64,000 bases of DNA, taken from contig NZ_OY782578.1 of NCBI RefSeq assembly GCF_963677945.1, forward strand, positions 3,067,258 through 3,131,257, given 5' to 3'. Positions 45,441-55,597 of this stretch are shown piece after piece (the first letter of the stretch is position 1; each line of letters begins with the position of its first letter). This stretch comes from an uncultured Bacteroides sp. GTDB lineage: Bacteria > Bacteroidota > Bacteroidia > Bacteroidales > Bacteroidaceae. The position numbers and the translations under genes are program-made. The notes under the pieces are model-generated. The model was not told the DNA's origin. It searched no databases and worked only from the letters and a program-made list of their open reading frames with translations.

Positions 45441-45743
45441 ATGATTATAGAAATTACATTTGAACATAAAAATTCCAAACCATACGAACAGTGTGATGGA
45501 GTCCATACAGCAGTAATTGAGACCAATAATTATAGAGGGATTTATGTAATGAAAGATACTGACCCTGATTTTTTTGATTCGTATTCAGTAAAAGCTGTTA
45601 CAGCCGGGAATGATATGCAACTGGAAACTATAATTACGGGCCTAAATAAACTCACGGAAGAAGCTAAAACTGATTTTATTAATCAGTTGGCAGAGTTATA
45701 CAACAACAAAACTATACATGGAAAAATACATATTGTGTACTAA
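45441..45743 (+). CDS. Hypothetical small cytoplasmic protein, 100 aa
   Basis: Unrecognised acidic protein with no signal peptide. The frame is open from a clear ATG, and the composition (MIIEITFEHKNSKPYEQCDG...) is protein-like, with a helical C-terminal half (LNKLTEEAKTDFINQLAELYNN). It is flanked by 236 bp upstream and a terminator at 45790. Confidence 0.5.
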   Translation: MIIEITFEHKNSKPYEQCDGVHTAVIETNNYRGIYVMKDTDPDFFDSYSVKAVTAGNDMQLETIITGLNKLTEEAKTDFINQLAELYNNKTIHGKIHIVY

Positions 45744-45789
45744 ATAATTTGCTTAACACCTGGATGCTGATTGAGGCATCTTTATATGA

Positions 45790-45830
45790 AAATAGCCTTT
45801 CTTCGGGATGAAGAAAGGCTATTGTTATTT
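45790..45830. terminator. Bidirectional terminator between 45441 and POT genes
   Basis: A perfect 14-bp stem AATAGCCTTTCTTC / GAAGAAAGGCTATT around a 5-nt loop lies between convergent genes. Confidence 0.85.
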
Positions 45831-45850
45831 ACACAGAACTGATCTATTTT

Positions 45851-47539
45851 CTATTTTGCTACGGCTTCGAGCTTTTTCATGATTGAGAAAATGAATGTTC
45901 CTGAGATAATACAAAGCACTACAAGAACGCCCCACATAATCCATAATTCAATTCCCCATAAATAACCAATGATTGCTACACATTTGTTACCTATAGCTGT
46001 GGCTGCAAGCCATCCACCCTGCATCAAACCTTTATATTTGGGAGGAGCTACACGGGAAACAAAGCTAAGTCCCATCGGACTAAGGAACAATTCGGCAATG
46101 GTTAGCATGAAATAGGTTCCAATAAGCATGTTTGGTGAAACTAAAACATCACTTACTCCACCGGTAGATGCAATTGCATCCGGATTAGGAAGGCCTAGTG
46201 AACCTATTGCCATCATTATAAAGGCAAAAGCTGCAATAAACATACCAATTCCAATCTTACGAGGAGCCGATGGCTCTTTATCCTTACTATTGAGTATAGA
46301 AAAGAATGCTACTGAAACTGGAGTAAGAATAACTATGAAGAATGGGTTGAACTGCTGGAAGATTTCAGGAGTGATGGTTAATATCTCCGGCATACCAACG
46401 TAGTAGGCGTATGCTCCGCCTGCTCCAATAAGGAAAGCTATTGCCGATATTACTTTTGCATTATTGCTTTTTGCCTGAATAAAACCAAGAATTCCATAGA
46501 AAGCCACAATCATCATTACCATGGTAGGCAAACCGAAACCTATTCTTGTTAATCCGCCAACAGCACTATTGGTATAGTCGCGGGCAAACCAGGTAAGTGT
46601 TAATCCGTTCTGATGGAATGCCATCCAGAAGAATATAACGACTGCAAACACAAGACACAAGGCTACAAGTCTTTGCTTTGTCTCGGCACCTGAAAGTTCT
46701 TCTACATGATTTGTTTGTCCTGATGCAACATCTGCTTTTTGTTGTTGACGTGCAGTAACATCGGCAGCTTTATAATATTTACGGAACAAAGCAAATATAA
46801 GAATAGAGATTACCAGAGAAACACAAGCCACACCAAAGCCGTAGTTATATCCTTCGGAAAGCTTTTCAATATAGTTAGCTCCGAAAGCTGAAAGATTGGC
46901 ACTTGCACCCGGAGTCTGAGCTTCTGCCAGTTGTTTAAAGCTAGCCAAACCTTCAGGAGTAATTGTTCCGTTAGTCAGCTGATGAGCCAATGCAGGGATC
47001 TTTGCTTCGTAAAAGAGTCCGGCTCTTTTCAGGAAGAAGTTATATACCGCACCTGCAGCCGAGGGAGCAAAGAATGCACCAATATTGATACACATATAGA
47101 ATATACTGAAAGCCATATCACGCTTTGAGTTATATTTAGGATCATCATACAAATTACCAACCAAAGCTTGTATATTGCCTTTAAAAAGTCCGGTACCAAT
47201 AGAAATTAGTCCTAAAGCACCATACATCATATACTTGGCTGCTGAATCTACTCCTGTAGGCATAGCCAGCAGCAAATATCCAACAAACATAACAACAACG
47301 CCTGCTATAACTGTTTTTCCATATCCAAGGAAACGGTCGGCTACAATACCTCCTAATAGCGGAAGGAAGTAAACTAAGGCTAAGAAATTAGAAAATATTT
47401 CGCTGGATGTATTCTTATCAAAACCAAACTTTGCCTGGATAAAGAGTACGAAGATAGCCAACATGGTGTAGTAACCAAATCTCTCACCCATGTTTGCAAG
47501 GGCAAGAACAAATAATCCTTTGGGATGTCCTTTTAGCAT
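45851..47539 (-). CDS. POT/PTR2 family proton-dependent oligopeptide transporter
   Basis: A proton-coupled importer of di- and tripeptides in the inner membrane. The 562-residue product has 12-14 membrane segments. The first helix has the conserved MGERFGYYTM (ExxER-like proton/peptide site), and the PTR2 signatures ISIGTGLFKGNIQALVGN (about 116-133) and FSIFYMCINIGAFFAPSAAG (about 145-164) are clear. Length is usual for Bacteroidetes POT proteins. The gene lies 25 bp downstream of the FKBP gene and may be co-transcribed with it. Substrate range unknown. Confidence 0.92.
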   Translation of the reverse strand: MLKGHPKGLFVLALANMGERFGYYTMLAIFVLFIQAKFGFDKNTSSEIFSNFLALVYFLPLLGGIVADRFLGYGKTVIAGVVVMFVGYLLLAMPTGVDSAAKYMMYGALGLISIGTGLFKGNIQALVGNLYDDPKYNSKRDMAFSIFYMCINIGAFFAPSAAGAVYNFFLKRAGLFYEAKIPALAHQLTNGTITPEGLASFKQLAEAQTPGASANLSAFGANYIEKLSEGYNYGFGVACVSLVISILIFALFRKYYKAADVTARQQQKADVASGQTNHVEELSGAETKQRLVALCLVFAVVIFFWMAFHQNGLTLTWFARDYTNSAVGGLTRIGFGLPTMVMMIVAFYGILGFIQAKSNNAKVISAIAFLIGAGGAYAYYVGMPEILTITPEIFQQFNPFFIVILTPVSVAFFSILNSKDKEPSAPRKIGIGMFIAAFAFIMMAIGSLGLPNPDAIASTGGVSDVLVSPNMLIGTYFMLTIAELFLSPMGLSFVSRVAPPKYKGLMQGGWLAATAIGNKCVAIIGYLWGIELWIMWGVLVVLCIISGTFIFSIMKKLEAVAK

Positions 47540-47563
47540 ATATTTTAATTTAAATGGATAATG

Positions 47564-48505
47564 TTATTTTTCGATACCAAGTAATTCTACTTCAAAAATA
47601 AGGGTTGAGAATGGTTTAATAGGACCAGCATCTCTTGAACCGTAAGCAAGATCGTAAGGAATATAAAGTTCCCATTTTGAACCAACAGGCATAAGTGTAA
47701 GGGCTTCTGTCCATCCTTTGATTACCTGACCGGCACCGAATGTAGCTGGTTCGTTACGTTTATATGAGTTGTCGAACTCTGTTCCATCAAGCAAGGTTCC
47801 TTTATAGTGAACTTTCACTTTACTCTCTGCTGTAGGAATCTCGCCTGTTCCTTTGGTTATAATTTTATACTGCAAACCGCTGGCTGTAGTTACCACGCCT
47901 TCTTTGGTTTTGTTTTCGGCAAGGAATTTAATTCCGGCTTCTTTATTTGCACCGTATTGCTGATCAAGATTTCTGTCTTTGATTTTCTCCATATTTTCCT
48001 GAACATATTTCTGAGCAGCATCTACGCTTATAACGCCTCCTTTGCCCATTGTTCCGGCAATAAAGCCTTCAAGGTAGAGGTCTTTGTTGATGCTCTGTGT
48101 TGTTTCTTTGCCAAAGATTTCTTCGTTAACGCCTTTCAGCATTTGACTGTTGAGTTGCTGACCAATAAGGATTCCTAAATGATAGGCATTTTGTTTCTTA
48201 TCGGTTGAAGTGGCTACTTCTTTAAGACCGCGGATAAAGTCGTCGAAGTAAGCTGTATCCATCTCCATTTTGCCGGTTAGATAGTCTTTCAGACCTTGTG
48301 TTTGTGCCATACCCATTGTGTAGGCAAGGGAATCCATCTGACTCTTAATAACAACTGGTTTTACTGTTTTAGCAACTTCAGGTTTAACTTGTTTCTCTGT
48401 AGCTTTATTCTTTTGTTTAACTTTTGTTCCTTTGGTTTGGGCATTGATGTCCATAACATTGCCTTGCACACAAAGAACGGCAGCAAGTAAAAGTAGTTTT
48501 TTCAT
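47564..48505 (-). CDS. Exported FKBP-type peptidyl-prolyl isomerase
   Basis: A periplasmic or outer-membrane-associated folding helper of the FkpA/Mip type. The signal peptide cleaves near DINAQ (residue 22). A Lys-rich linker is followed by an FKBP N-terminal dimerisation domain (about 55-195) and the FKBP catalytic domain at the end (KVHYKGTLLDGTEFDNS, then GQVIKGWTEAL, then IPYDLAYGSR and FSTLIFEVELL). Length (313 residues) is usual. It sits 36 bp downstream of ybaK in the same direction. Confidence 0.92.
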   Translation of the reverse strand: MKKLLLLAAVLCVQGNVMDINAQTKGTKVKQKNKATEKQVKPEVAKTVKPVVIKSQMDSLAYTMGMAQTQGLKDYLTGKMEMDTAYFDDFIRGLKEVATSTDKKQNAYHLGILIGQQLNSQMLKGVNEEIFGKETTQSINKDLYLEGFIAGTMGKGGVISVDAAQKYVQENMEKIKDRNLDQQYGANKEAGIKFLAENKTKEGVVTTASGLQYKIITKGTGEIPTAESKVKVHYKGTLLDGTEFDNSYKRNEPATFGAGQVIKGWTEALTLMPVGSKWELYIPYDLAYGSRDAGPIKPFSTLIFEVELLGIEK

Positions 48506-48541
48506 CGGTTTTGTTTAAATTGTTTTTTATGATTAAATAAA

Positions 48542-49030
48542 TTATTCTTCGGTAAAAAGTATGCAGGCTTCTGCACGCACTTCTTTAATAAGCTCCTTGG
48601 GATCGACTTTTAACTGCAATCCTCTCTGCCCCGCACTAACGTATATGTATGGAAAATCCAGACAGGTGTTGTGAATGTAGGTAGGAAAATGTTTCTTCAT
48701 TCCTATCGGAGAACATGCACCACGGATATATCCGGTTGTGGGAAGCAATTCTTTCATAGGAATCATATCGCAACTCTTATTGCCGGATACTTTTGCAGCC
48801 AGTTTAAGGTTTACTTCTCTGTCTCCGGGAACAATGCAAACAAAATGACCGGTTTTATCTCCTAGCAGGACTAATGTTTTAAAAACCTGATCTACGTTCT
48901 CTCCTAGCTCGGCGGCCACATGTACGGCACTTAAATCGCTTTCGTCTACTTGGTAAGGTATCAATTGGTATGCTATTTTTGCTTTGTCGAGCAGGCGTGC
49001 TGCGTTGGTTTTATTTATTTTCGTACTCAT
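48542..49030 (-). CDS. ybaK: Cys-tRNA(Pro) deacylase, YbaK/EbsC type
   Basis: Removes cysteine that has been mis-charged onto tRNA(Pro) and so protects translation fidelity. The 162-residue product is a complete YbaK domain, starting [21 protein letters not shown] and including VFKTLVLLGDKTGHFVCIVPGDREVNLKLAAK (with the conserved Lys), GYIRGACSPIGMKK and the C-terminal GLQLKVDPKELI. Its start overlaps the end of uvrA by 20 bp, which implies co-transcription. Confidence 0.93.
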   Translation of the reverse strand: MSTKINKTNAARLLDKAKIAYQLIPYQVDESDLSAVHVAAELGENVDQVFKTLVLLGDKTGHFVCIVPGDREVNLKLAAKVSGNKSCDMIPMKELLPTTGYIRGACSPIGMKKHFPTYIHNTCLDFPYIYVSAGQRGLQLKVDPKELIKEVRAEACILFTEE

Positions 49031-51854
49031 ACTCTAATTCTTTTTTCAAAAACATAGGAGTATAGCCTTTATCACACTTGGCTACCTCTTCGGGGGTACC
49101 ACAGCAAAGAAGCTGTCCACCACCTCTACCGCCTTCAGGGCCCATATCAATAATGTAATCGGCCATCTTGATAACGTCCAGGTTGTGCTCGATGACAATG
49201 ATTGTATTTCCTTTGTCGACCAGTTTATTAAGTACTCCCATCAGTACGCGGATATCCTCGAAATGAAGTCCGGTAGTTGGTTCATCGAGTATATAAAGTG
49301 TTTTGCCGGTATCTCTCTTGGCAAGTTCAGTGGCAAGCTTTACACGCTGACTCTCTCCACCGGAAAGGGTGGTTGATGGTTGTCCCAGGCGTATGTATCC
49401 AAGGCCCACTTCCTCGAGCACCTTTATCTTGTTAAGAATCTGCGGAACGTTTTCAAAGAATTCTACAGCACGACTAATGGTCATATCGAGCACATCGGCA
49501 ATGGATTTTCCTTTGAAACGAACCTCGAGGGTTTCTCTGTTGTATCGTTTACCGTGACATATTTCGCATGGTACATATACATCGGGCAGGAAGTTCATCT
49601 CTATGGTTTTATATCCGTTACCCGAGCAGGCTTCGCATCGTCCGCCGGATACATTGAAAGAGAATCGTCCGGCTTTATAACCTCTGATCTTGGCTTCGGG
49701 CAGTCCTACAAACAAGGAACGAATGTCCGAGAACACTCCTGTATAAGTTGCCGGATTTGAACGGGGAGTTTTTCCCAGTGGTGACTGGTCTACATTTACC
49801 ACCTTATCTATATTTTCAAGTCCTTCTATTGCATCGTATGGCAATGGATCTTGCAATGAATGATAGAATTTCTGCGAAAGAATAGGCTGAAGTGTATTGT
49901 TTATCAATGACGATTTACCACTACCAGATACTCCGGTTACACAAATAAGCTTTCCGAGAGGAAAATCAACATCTACCCCTTTCAGGTTATTACCTTTGGC
50001 TCCTTTCAGAGTTAAGATAAGTCCGTTGCCTTCTCTCCTCTTTTCCGGGATTTCTATCTTCTTCAGTCCATTGAGGTACATGGAAGTCAGGGTCTTTGTT
50101 TTAAGCATCTCGGCAGGGGTTCCTGCAAAGACAACTTCACCTCCCAGTCTTCCGGCCTTAGGACCCATATCTACCACGTAATCGGCAGCAAGCATCATGT
50201 CTCTGTCGTGCTCTACTACAATAACGGAGTTACCCGAATCTCGCAAAGCCATCAACGATTTGATTAGCTTCTCATTATCTCGCTGATGCAATCCGATACT
50301 AGGTTCATCAAGGATATATAGTACATTTACCAACTGAGAACCAATCTGGGTAGCAAGGCGAATTCGCTGGCTCTCACCACCTGATAATGTTGCTGAGGTT
50401 CGTTTAAGCGAAAGGTATTCCAAACCTACATCGAGTAGGAATTTCAGTCGGGTACGTATCTCTTTTAATATCTCTGTTGCAATCATCTTTTGCTTGTCGC
50501 CAAGGAACTGATCTACATTGTTGAGCCATTCATATAACTCGGACAAGTCCATAGACGATAGTTCATTGATATTCTTATCGTGAATACGGTAATGCAATGC
50601 TTCTTTATTGAGCTTCGCTCCTTTACACTCAGGACATTCTGTGGTTACAGAAAATTGTTCGGCCCACTTCTGTGCGGTAGCCGACACATCCTTTTCCTGC
50701 ATCATCATAATGTACTTTATCACTCCCTCGAAGGTTACAAAATAATCGGATGAAGAGCCTATCAGAGTGTGGTCTAGCCTTACTCTTTCATCTGATCCAT
50801 ATAATATTTCTTCGATGGCATCATCTGGAAGATCTTTGATTGGCGTTTTCAGTTTTACTTCGTACCTCTCAAGAATTGAAATAATCTGCCAGAATATCAT
50901 AATATTCCTGTGCTTGCCAAGTGGAACTATACCTCCTTCGTGAATTGAAAGGTTACGGTCCGGAATAATCTTATCAATATCAATCCGATTGATAACTCCA
51001 AGGCCTTTACACTTAGGACAAGCTCCCTGAGGGGAATTGAATGAGAAGTTATGTGGAGCCGGTTCGCGATAAGCCAAGCCGGTAACAGGGCACATCAGTC
51101 GTTTACTGTAATGGCGTACGCTTAGTGTCTGTGCATCGAGTATCATCAGCAATCCATCACCTTGGTGCATGGCTGTGGCAACACTTTGTTTGAGGCGTTT
51201 ATCGTCTTTATCACCAACTACCATCTTATCAATAACCACTTCTATATCGTGATTCTTATAACGATCGAGCTTCATGCCGTACATAATTTCAGTCATATCG
51301 CCATCAACACGAACATTGAGATAGCCCTTTTTCCTGATCTGCTCGAAAAGTTCCTTATAATGTCCCTTTCTTGCCTTTACAAGCGGTGCCAGCAAATAGA
51401 TTTTTTTCCCTTTATAATCATGAAGTATCAGATCAAGAATCTGCTCTTCTGTATATTTCACCATCTTCTCTCCCGAAAGGTACGAGTATGCTTCTCCAGC
51501 TCTTGCATAAAGCAAACGCAGGTAATCATACACTTCGGTGGTAGTTCCCACCGTAGAACGGGGATTCTTGTTCGTTGTTTTTTGCTCGATGGAAATAACA
51601 GGGCTCAGTCCGGTGATTTTATCTACATCCGGACGCTCCATATTTCCTAAAAAGTTTCGGGCATAGGTAGAAAACGTTTCAATATATCTACGCTGTCCTT
51701 CAGCAAAGATTGTATCAAATGCTAATGAAGACTTTCCGCTTCCGCTTAGTCCTGTAATAACCGTTAAGCTATTACGAGGTATACTTACATCTATATTCTT
51801 TAAATTGTGCACACGCGCACCGTACACACTTACCTGATCTTTTTCTTCAGCCAT
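49011..51854 (-). CDS. uvrA: Excinuclease ABC subunit UvrA
   Basis: The damage-recognition ATPase of nucleotide excision repair. The 947-residue product has two ABC modules, with Walker [14 protein letters not shown] (about 34-46) and [13 protein letters not shown] (about 640-652). Both signature motifs are LSGGESQR, and zinc-binding Cys motifs are present (CPVTGLAY...CPKCKGLG and CEACSGNG...CEICHGKRY). It works with UvrB (encoded here at 59566) and UvrC. The gene is followed, with 20 bp overlap, by ybaK. Full length. Confidence 0.97.
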   Translation of the reverse strand: MAEEKDQVSVYGARVHNLKNIDVSIPRNSLTVITGLSGSGKSSLAFDTIFAEGQRRYIETFSTYARNFLGNMERPDVDKITGLSPVISIEQKTTNKNPRSTVGTTTEVYDYLRLLYARAGEAYSYLSGEKMVKYTEEQILDLILHDYKGKKIYLLAPLVKARKGHYKELFEQIRKKGYLNVRVDGDMTEIMYGMKLDRYKNHDIEVVIDKMVVGDKDDKRLKQSVATAMHQGDGLLMILDAQTLSVRHYSKRLMCPVTGLAYREPAPHNFSFNSPQGACPKCKGLGVINRIDIDKIIPDRNLSIHEGGIVPLGKHRNIMIFWQIISILERYEVKLKTPIKDLPDDAIEEILYGSDERVRLDHTLIGSSSDYFVTFEGVIKYIMMMQEKDVSATAQKWAEQFSVTTECPECKGAKLNKEALHYRIHDKNINELSSMDLSELYEWLNNVDQFLGDKQKMIATEILKEIRTRLKFLLDVGLEYLSLKRTSATLSGGESQRIRLATQIGSQLVNVLYILDEPSIGLHQRDNEKLIKSLMALRDSGNSVIVVEHDRDMMLAADYVVDMGPKAGRLGGEVVFAGTPAEMLKTKTLTSMYLNGLKKIEIPEKRREGNGLILTLKGAKGNNLKGVDVDFPLGKLICVTGVSGSGKSSLINNTLQPILSQKFYHSLQDPLPYDAIEGLENIDKVVNVDQSPLGKTPRSNPATYTGVFSDIRSLFVGLPEAKIRGYKAGRFSFNVSGGRCEACSGNGYKTIEMNFLPDVYVPCEICHGKRYNRETLEVRFKGKSIADVLDMTISRAVEFFENVPQILNKIKVLEEVGLGYIRLGQPSTTLSGGESQRVKLATELAKRDTGKTLYILDEPTTGLHFEDIRVLMGVLNKLVDKGNTIIVIEHNLDVIKMADYIIDMGPEGGRGGGQLLCCGTPEEVAKCDKGYTPMFLKKELEYEYENK

Positions 51855-51863
51855 ATCTTTAAT

Positions 51864-52616
51864 TTATTCTCCTGTTGTTCCTGTAGCACTACTACTGAAA
51901 CCACGCAGAATATTTATATCTCCTTTGTGATTATACTTAATTCCATCCGATCCGACAGCGTTTACAACAATAAAGTAAACTCCGTCTTTCACGGCTTTAC
52001 CATGGGATGTTCCATCCCACCCTTCTTCTGGATTATTCCATTTATACAGTTCTTGTCCCCATCTGTTAAACACAACTGCATTGAATTTTACCAATGACTT
52101 ATGTTTTACTTTAAACACATCATTCACACCGTCTCCGTTAGGCGAAAATGCATTAGGTACTTTCAACTCCGACTCACTGATTATCACTGTAAAAGCATCA
52201 GACTCGTACGTTACGCTCAACGCTGTATCAGTGATATAAAGCTTTATATAATATGTTCCGGAAGTAGTAAATGTATATGTTACCACTTCATCATAACGAC
52301 TTAAAAGTATGGAAGAGAAATCTGCCTTATCAGAGAACTTCCACTCATATCTCAACGTTGATGATGCATCTGCCACATTGGATGTAAATTCTACTTCCAT
52401 GGGGGCAGAACCGGTAAATTGTCCGCCTGGTTCAATAGTTTCACCGTCAACAGCCGTACCATTTTCTGACAATTGTTTAGCTACAGGACTTGCCTTAATC
52501 TCTTGAGCCTGACCGTTTAACGGAAGCAGGAAAAGAGATAAAGAAAAGCATAACAAGACCATGTAAAGCTTGTTAGCGGCTAAAGTATCCTTCTTTTTAC
52601 TATGTTCTGAATTCAT
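51864..52616 (-). CDS. Exported protein with gliding-motility (CHU_C) C-terminal domain
   Basis: A 250-residue secreted protein. After a signal or anchor region (about 10-38) there is a PKD/immunoglobulin-like domain (about 60-150: FTGSAPMEVEFTSNV...LRYEWKFSDKA...YTFTTSGTYYIKLYITD). The CHU_C or T9SS type B sorting domain follows (VPNAFSPNGDGVNDVFKV...VFNRWGQELY...GWDGTSHGKAVKDGVYFIVV). Such domains mark export by type IX secretion in gliding Bacteroidetes; here they may be inherited without that function. It lies only 9 bp upstream of uvrA. Confidence 0.85.
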   Translation of the reverse strand: MNSEHSKKKDTLAANKLYMVLLCFSLSLFLLPLNGQAQEIKASPVAKQLSENGTAVDGETIEPGGQFTGSAPMEVEFTSNVADASSTLRYEWKFSDKADFSSILLSRYDEVVTYTFTTSGTYYIKLYITDTALSVTYESDAFTVIISESELKVPNAFSPNGDGVNDVFKVKHKSLVKFNAVVFNRWGQELYKWNNPEEGWDGTSHGKAVKDGVYFIVVNAVGSDGIKYNHKGDINILRGFSSSATGTTGE

Positions 52617-52758
52617 GTGAACAATTATATCATTTCTCGTACAGATATATACCTAACGTGATATTTGCAAAATTAATGTTTCCTACTGAAATATTTAATT
52701 AAAAAAGGGAATATTATTTTCTTAACTGATTATATAATGTGAATATAACAGATTTTTG

Positions 52759-52766
52759 TACCTTTG
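52759..52766 (+). promoter_or_regulatory. Promoter -7 box of the LysM gene
   Basis: TACCTTTG matches TAnnTTTG. It lies about 30 bp before the ATG at 52794, which argues against a start upstream of that point. Confidence 0.55.
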
Positions 52767-52793
52767 CTTTTCATTTTGAAGCATAAAATAAAA

Positions 52794-54569
52794 ATGATAT
52801 TTAAATACATGAATTCACTTAAATCACTATATGTTGCTTTGCTGTTTACAGGCTTTTCCTGTAACGCGGTAATAGCACAGGAAAGTAATTCATTTTTTCT
52901 TCATACTATTGAAAAGGGACAAAGCCTTTATTCAATTGCCAGCACATATAGCATTGCTACAGTGGATATTATTAAGTTGAATCCCGGATGCAGTGAGAAG
53001 CTGATTGCCGGACAAAAACTTCGTATTCCTCAAAGCAAAACAAAGAAACAATCCAGACAATTTCATACAATACAAAGCGGAGAAACTCTTTACGGACTGA
53101 CTGCGAAGTATAACGTAACTGCTGAGGATATTTGTGACGTAAATCCGGGATTAAGTGCCGAGAACTTTAAAGTGGGACAGGTTATTGTATTGCCCGCTAA
53201 TTCTACAATAGATAGCGAGAAGGTAAAAGCAACTAAATCTCAACCTGCTATTCGTCCGGCAGTAGAATCCAAATGCAAGGACATGCATAAGGTTAAAAGG
53301 AAGGAAACAATCTTTAGTATCAGTCAGGAATATGGCGTTACGCAGGAGGAATTGATTGCTGCTAATCCGGAAATAAAAAAAGGGCTAAAAAAGGGCGAAT
53401 TTATTTGTATTCCCTATCCTACTCCTAAAGTAGAAGCAAAAGTAATTCCTAGTGATACTGAGCTATTCAGCGCTAAAAAGAACAGAGATAAAAAGCTTTC
53501 TGTAATAAAAGCTGCAGTGATTTTACCATTTATGCTCGATGCCGGTAAAAAAGCAGAATCTGCCCGTATGGTAGAATTTTACGAAGGCTTTCTAATGGCT
53601 GCAGACAGTTTAAAAAGAAAAGGAACATCTCTGGATATCTACACATACGACTCCGGTAATTCGCCTGCCTCAATTAATGCAATTCTTGCTAAAGAGGAAT
53701 TAAAGGGAATGAATATTATTTTCGGGCCGTTATATAATAATCAGATAAAGCCATTGGCAACCTTTGCTAAAGAGAACAATATAAAGCTTGTTATTCCTTT
53801 TAGCTCTAAAGATAATGAGGTGTTTAATAATCCTTCAGTATTCCAGATCAACACTCCGCAGTCTTATTTATACTCTGAAGTCTACGAGCACTTTATGCGC
53901 AAGTTTACTTCTCCTAATATTATATTCCTGGATGCAGAGGAGAAAAGCGGTGAAAAGAAGGAATTTATTAACGGATTCAAGCATGAGCTTTTAAGCAATA
54001 ACATTACTTTTAAAGAACTTAAAGCTTCGCATGATGCAGCTGTTTTAAGCGCAGCACTAAGTAGCACGAAAGATAATGTATTTATTCCTACATCGGGTTC
54101 TAATGTAACTCTGATAAGATTGCTACCGCAATTGCAGTTGTTGGCAAGAGAGAATCCTGCAACATCTATCCATTTGTTTGGTTACCCTGAATGGCAGACA
54201 TATACGCAAGATCATTTGGAAAAGTTTTACGAACTGGATACCTACTTTTATTCTTCGTTTTATACCAACAACCTGTTGCCTGAAACGGTTAAATTCATAT
54301 CTTCATACCGGAAATGGTATAGCAAGGATATGATAAATACATACCCTAAGTTTGGAATGCTGGGATTTGATCTGGGATATTTCTTCCTGAATGCTCTTTC
54401 TGAATACGGCACAGGATTCGAAAAGCATCTTTCTCAAAATTCTTTCCATCCTATACAAACCGGTTTTAATTTTCAACGTGCAAATAACTGGGGAGGATTT
54501 ATCAATAAGAAGGTTTTCTTCGTAAATTTCTCCAAAAACTATGAACTAATTAAATATGATTTCGAATAA
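52794..54569 (+). CDS. LysM peptidoglycan-binding protein with periplasmic-binding fold
   Basis: A 591-residue exported protein. The start at 52794 is chosen because a TTG-initiated longer frame (52764) overlaps the promoter; ATG 52809 (MNSLKSLYVALLF) is an alternative. The signal peptide cleaves near VIAQ. Three LysM repeats follow (HTIEKGQSLYSIASTYS, HTIQSGETLYGLTAKYN and HKVKRKETIFSISQEYG), ending near residue 210. The remaining part (about 235-590) resembles a type 1 periplasmic-binding (Leu/Ile/Val-binding) fold. It is probably anchored to peptidoglycan. The PorT-like gene begins 4 bp after its stop. Confidence 0.85.
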   Translation: MIFKYMNSLKSLYVALLFTGFSCNAVIAQESNSFFLHTIEKGQSLYSIASTYSIATVDIIKLNPGCSEKLIAGQKLRIPQSKTKKQSRQFHTIQSGETLYGLTAKYNVTAEDICDVNPGLSAENFKVGQVIVLPANSTIDSEKVKATKSQPAIRPAVESKCKDMHKVKRKETIFSISQEYGVTQEELIAANPEIKKGLKKGEFICIPYPTPKVEAKVIPSDTELFSAKKNRDKKLSVIKAAVILPFMLDAGKKAESARMVEFYEGFLMAADSLKRKGTSLDIYTYDSGNSPASINAILAKEELKGMNIIFGPLYNNQIKPLATFAKENNIKLVIPFSSKDNEVFNNPSVFQINTPQSYLYSEVYEHFMRKFTSPNIIFLDAEEKSGEKKEFINGFKHELLSNNITFKELKASHDAAVLSAALSSTKDNVFIPTSGSNVTLIRLLPQLQLLARENPATSIHLFGYPEWQTYTQDHLEKFYELDTYFYSSFYTNNLLPETVKFISSYRKWYSKDMINTYPKFGMLGFDLGYFFLNALSEYGTGFEKHLSQNSFHPIQTGFNFQRANNWGGFINKKVFFVNFSKNYELIKYDFE

Positions 54570-54573
54570 GATC

Positions 54574-55260
54574 ATGAATAAATACATTATATCACTACTA
54601 TTTGCGGCTTTATCAGTTCCAGCATCAGCTCAGTTGGGAGCACAAAGAAATAATTTATCTGTTGGGTTCAATGCCGGTGTTAATTACAATAACGTATCAT
54701 TCAATCCTACTATCAAACAAAAAGGATATATGGCCTACGTAGGAGGATTTACAGCGCGTTATCTTTCAGAGAAGTACTTTGCGATTACCTGTGGTACTCA
54801 AGTAGAACTAAACTTCTCTCAACGCGGTTGGGAAGAAATGATTGAAGATAACACAAACACTTATAGCCGCACTATGAACTATATTGAGATGCCATTTCTT
54901 GCTCATCTGGGATTTGGGAAAGAACAAGGCACACAGTTCTTTATCAATATGGGACCACAGGTGGCTTTTCTGTTAAGCGAAAAAGAGAATTTCAGCAGTG
55001 ACTGGGATGCAAGTAACCGCCCAAACAAGGTTAATTACCAATATAACAAAATGGCTGATAACAAGATTGACTACGGTATTGTTGGAGGAGCCGGTTTTGA
55101 TATAAATTCAAAAATAGGGCATTTCTTACTGGAAGGACGTTATTACATGGGATTGGGCGATTTCTTTAAGAATGATAATTCGAACGTGAATAACTTCGAC
55201 AAATCATCACACAACACCATCTCCGTAAGACTGACTTACTTATTTGATCTTACGAAATAA
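54574..55260 (+). CDS. PorT-like outer membrane beta-barrel protein
   Basis: An outer-membrane protein of 228 residues. ATG 54574 begins a normal signal peptide (MNKYIISLLFAALSVPASAQ); ATG 54556 lies inside the preceding gene. The mature part is made of alternating strands with motifs such as GFNAGVNYNNVSF, YIEMPFLAHLGFG, FINMGPQVAFLL and HNTISVRLTYLFDL, typical of the PorT/outer-membrane-beta-barrel family. It lies 4 bp after the LysM gene, suggesting that the two work together at the envelope. Role unknown. Confidence 0.8.
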   Translation: MNKYIISLLFAALSVPASAQLGAQRNNLSVGFNAGVNYNNVSFNPTIKQKGYMAYVGGFTARYLSEKYFAITCGTQVELNFSQRGWEEMIEDNTNTYSRTMNYIEMPFLAHLGFGKEQGTQFFINMGPQVAFLLSEKENFSSDWDASNRPNKVNYQYNKMADNKIDYGIVGGAGFDINSKIGHFLLEGRYYMGLGDFFKNDNSNVNNFDKSSHNTISVRLTYLFDLTK

Positions 55261-55400
55261 GATTTCTGTTTTACTTGAAAAGCAAAAAGGGTATAAAGCA
55301 ACCTCAGAGATTGATAGAAATCAAAAGAAAAAGATATATGATAGAGGTTGTACAAAAAAAACTTTCTTCAAAATAAAGATAAACCTAAAGAAAAAGGCAT

Positions 55401-55452
55401 AAGAAAAGGGTTGTTCTAACCTTACAGAACAACCCTTTTCTTGTATCTTTTG
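55401..55452 (+). terminator. Terminator after the LysM/PorT-like operon
   Basis: A 17-bp perfect stem (55401-55417 / 55426-55442) with an 8-nt loop and a T-rich tail, about 140 bp after the stop codon. Confidence 0.85.
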
Positions 55453-55597
55453 TCACAGAAATCTGCAACGATTATTAAAGACTGATTATATATTCAGAAC
55501 TCAAAGAGTTCTATTTATTCAAACCAGAAAGTATTCATCTGATTTTACCTACAGTTATACCCCCTTGATTTTAATTACTCAAAATCTTTTTATCTAT
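55453..55597. other. Intergenic region with dyads
   Basis: It contains the third copy of the dispersed GTCACAGA dyad (55447-55470) and the palindrome AGAACTC-AAA-GAGTTCT at 55496-55512. No gene. Confidence 0.4.
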
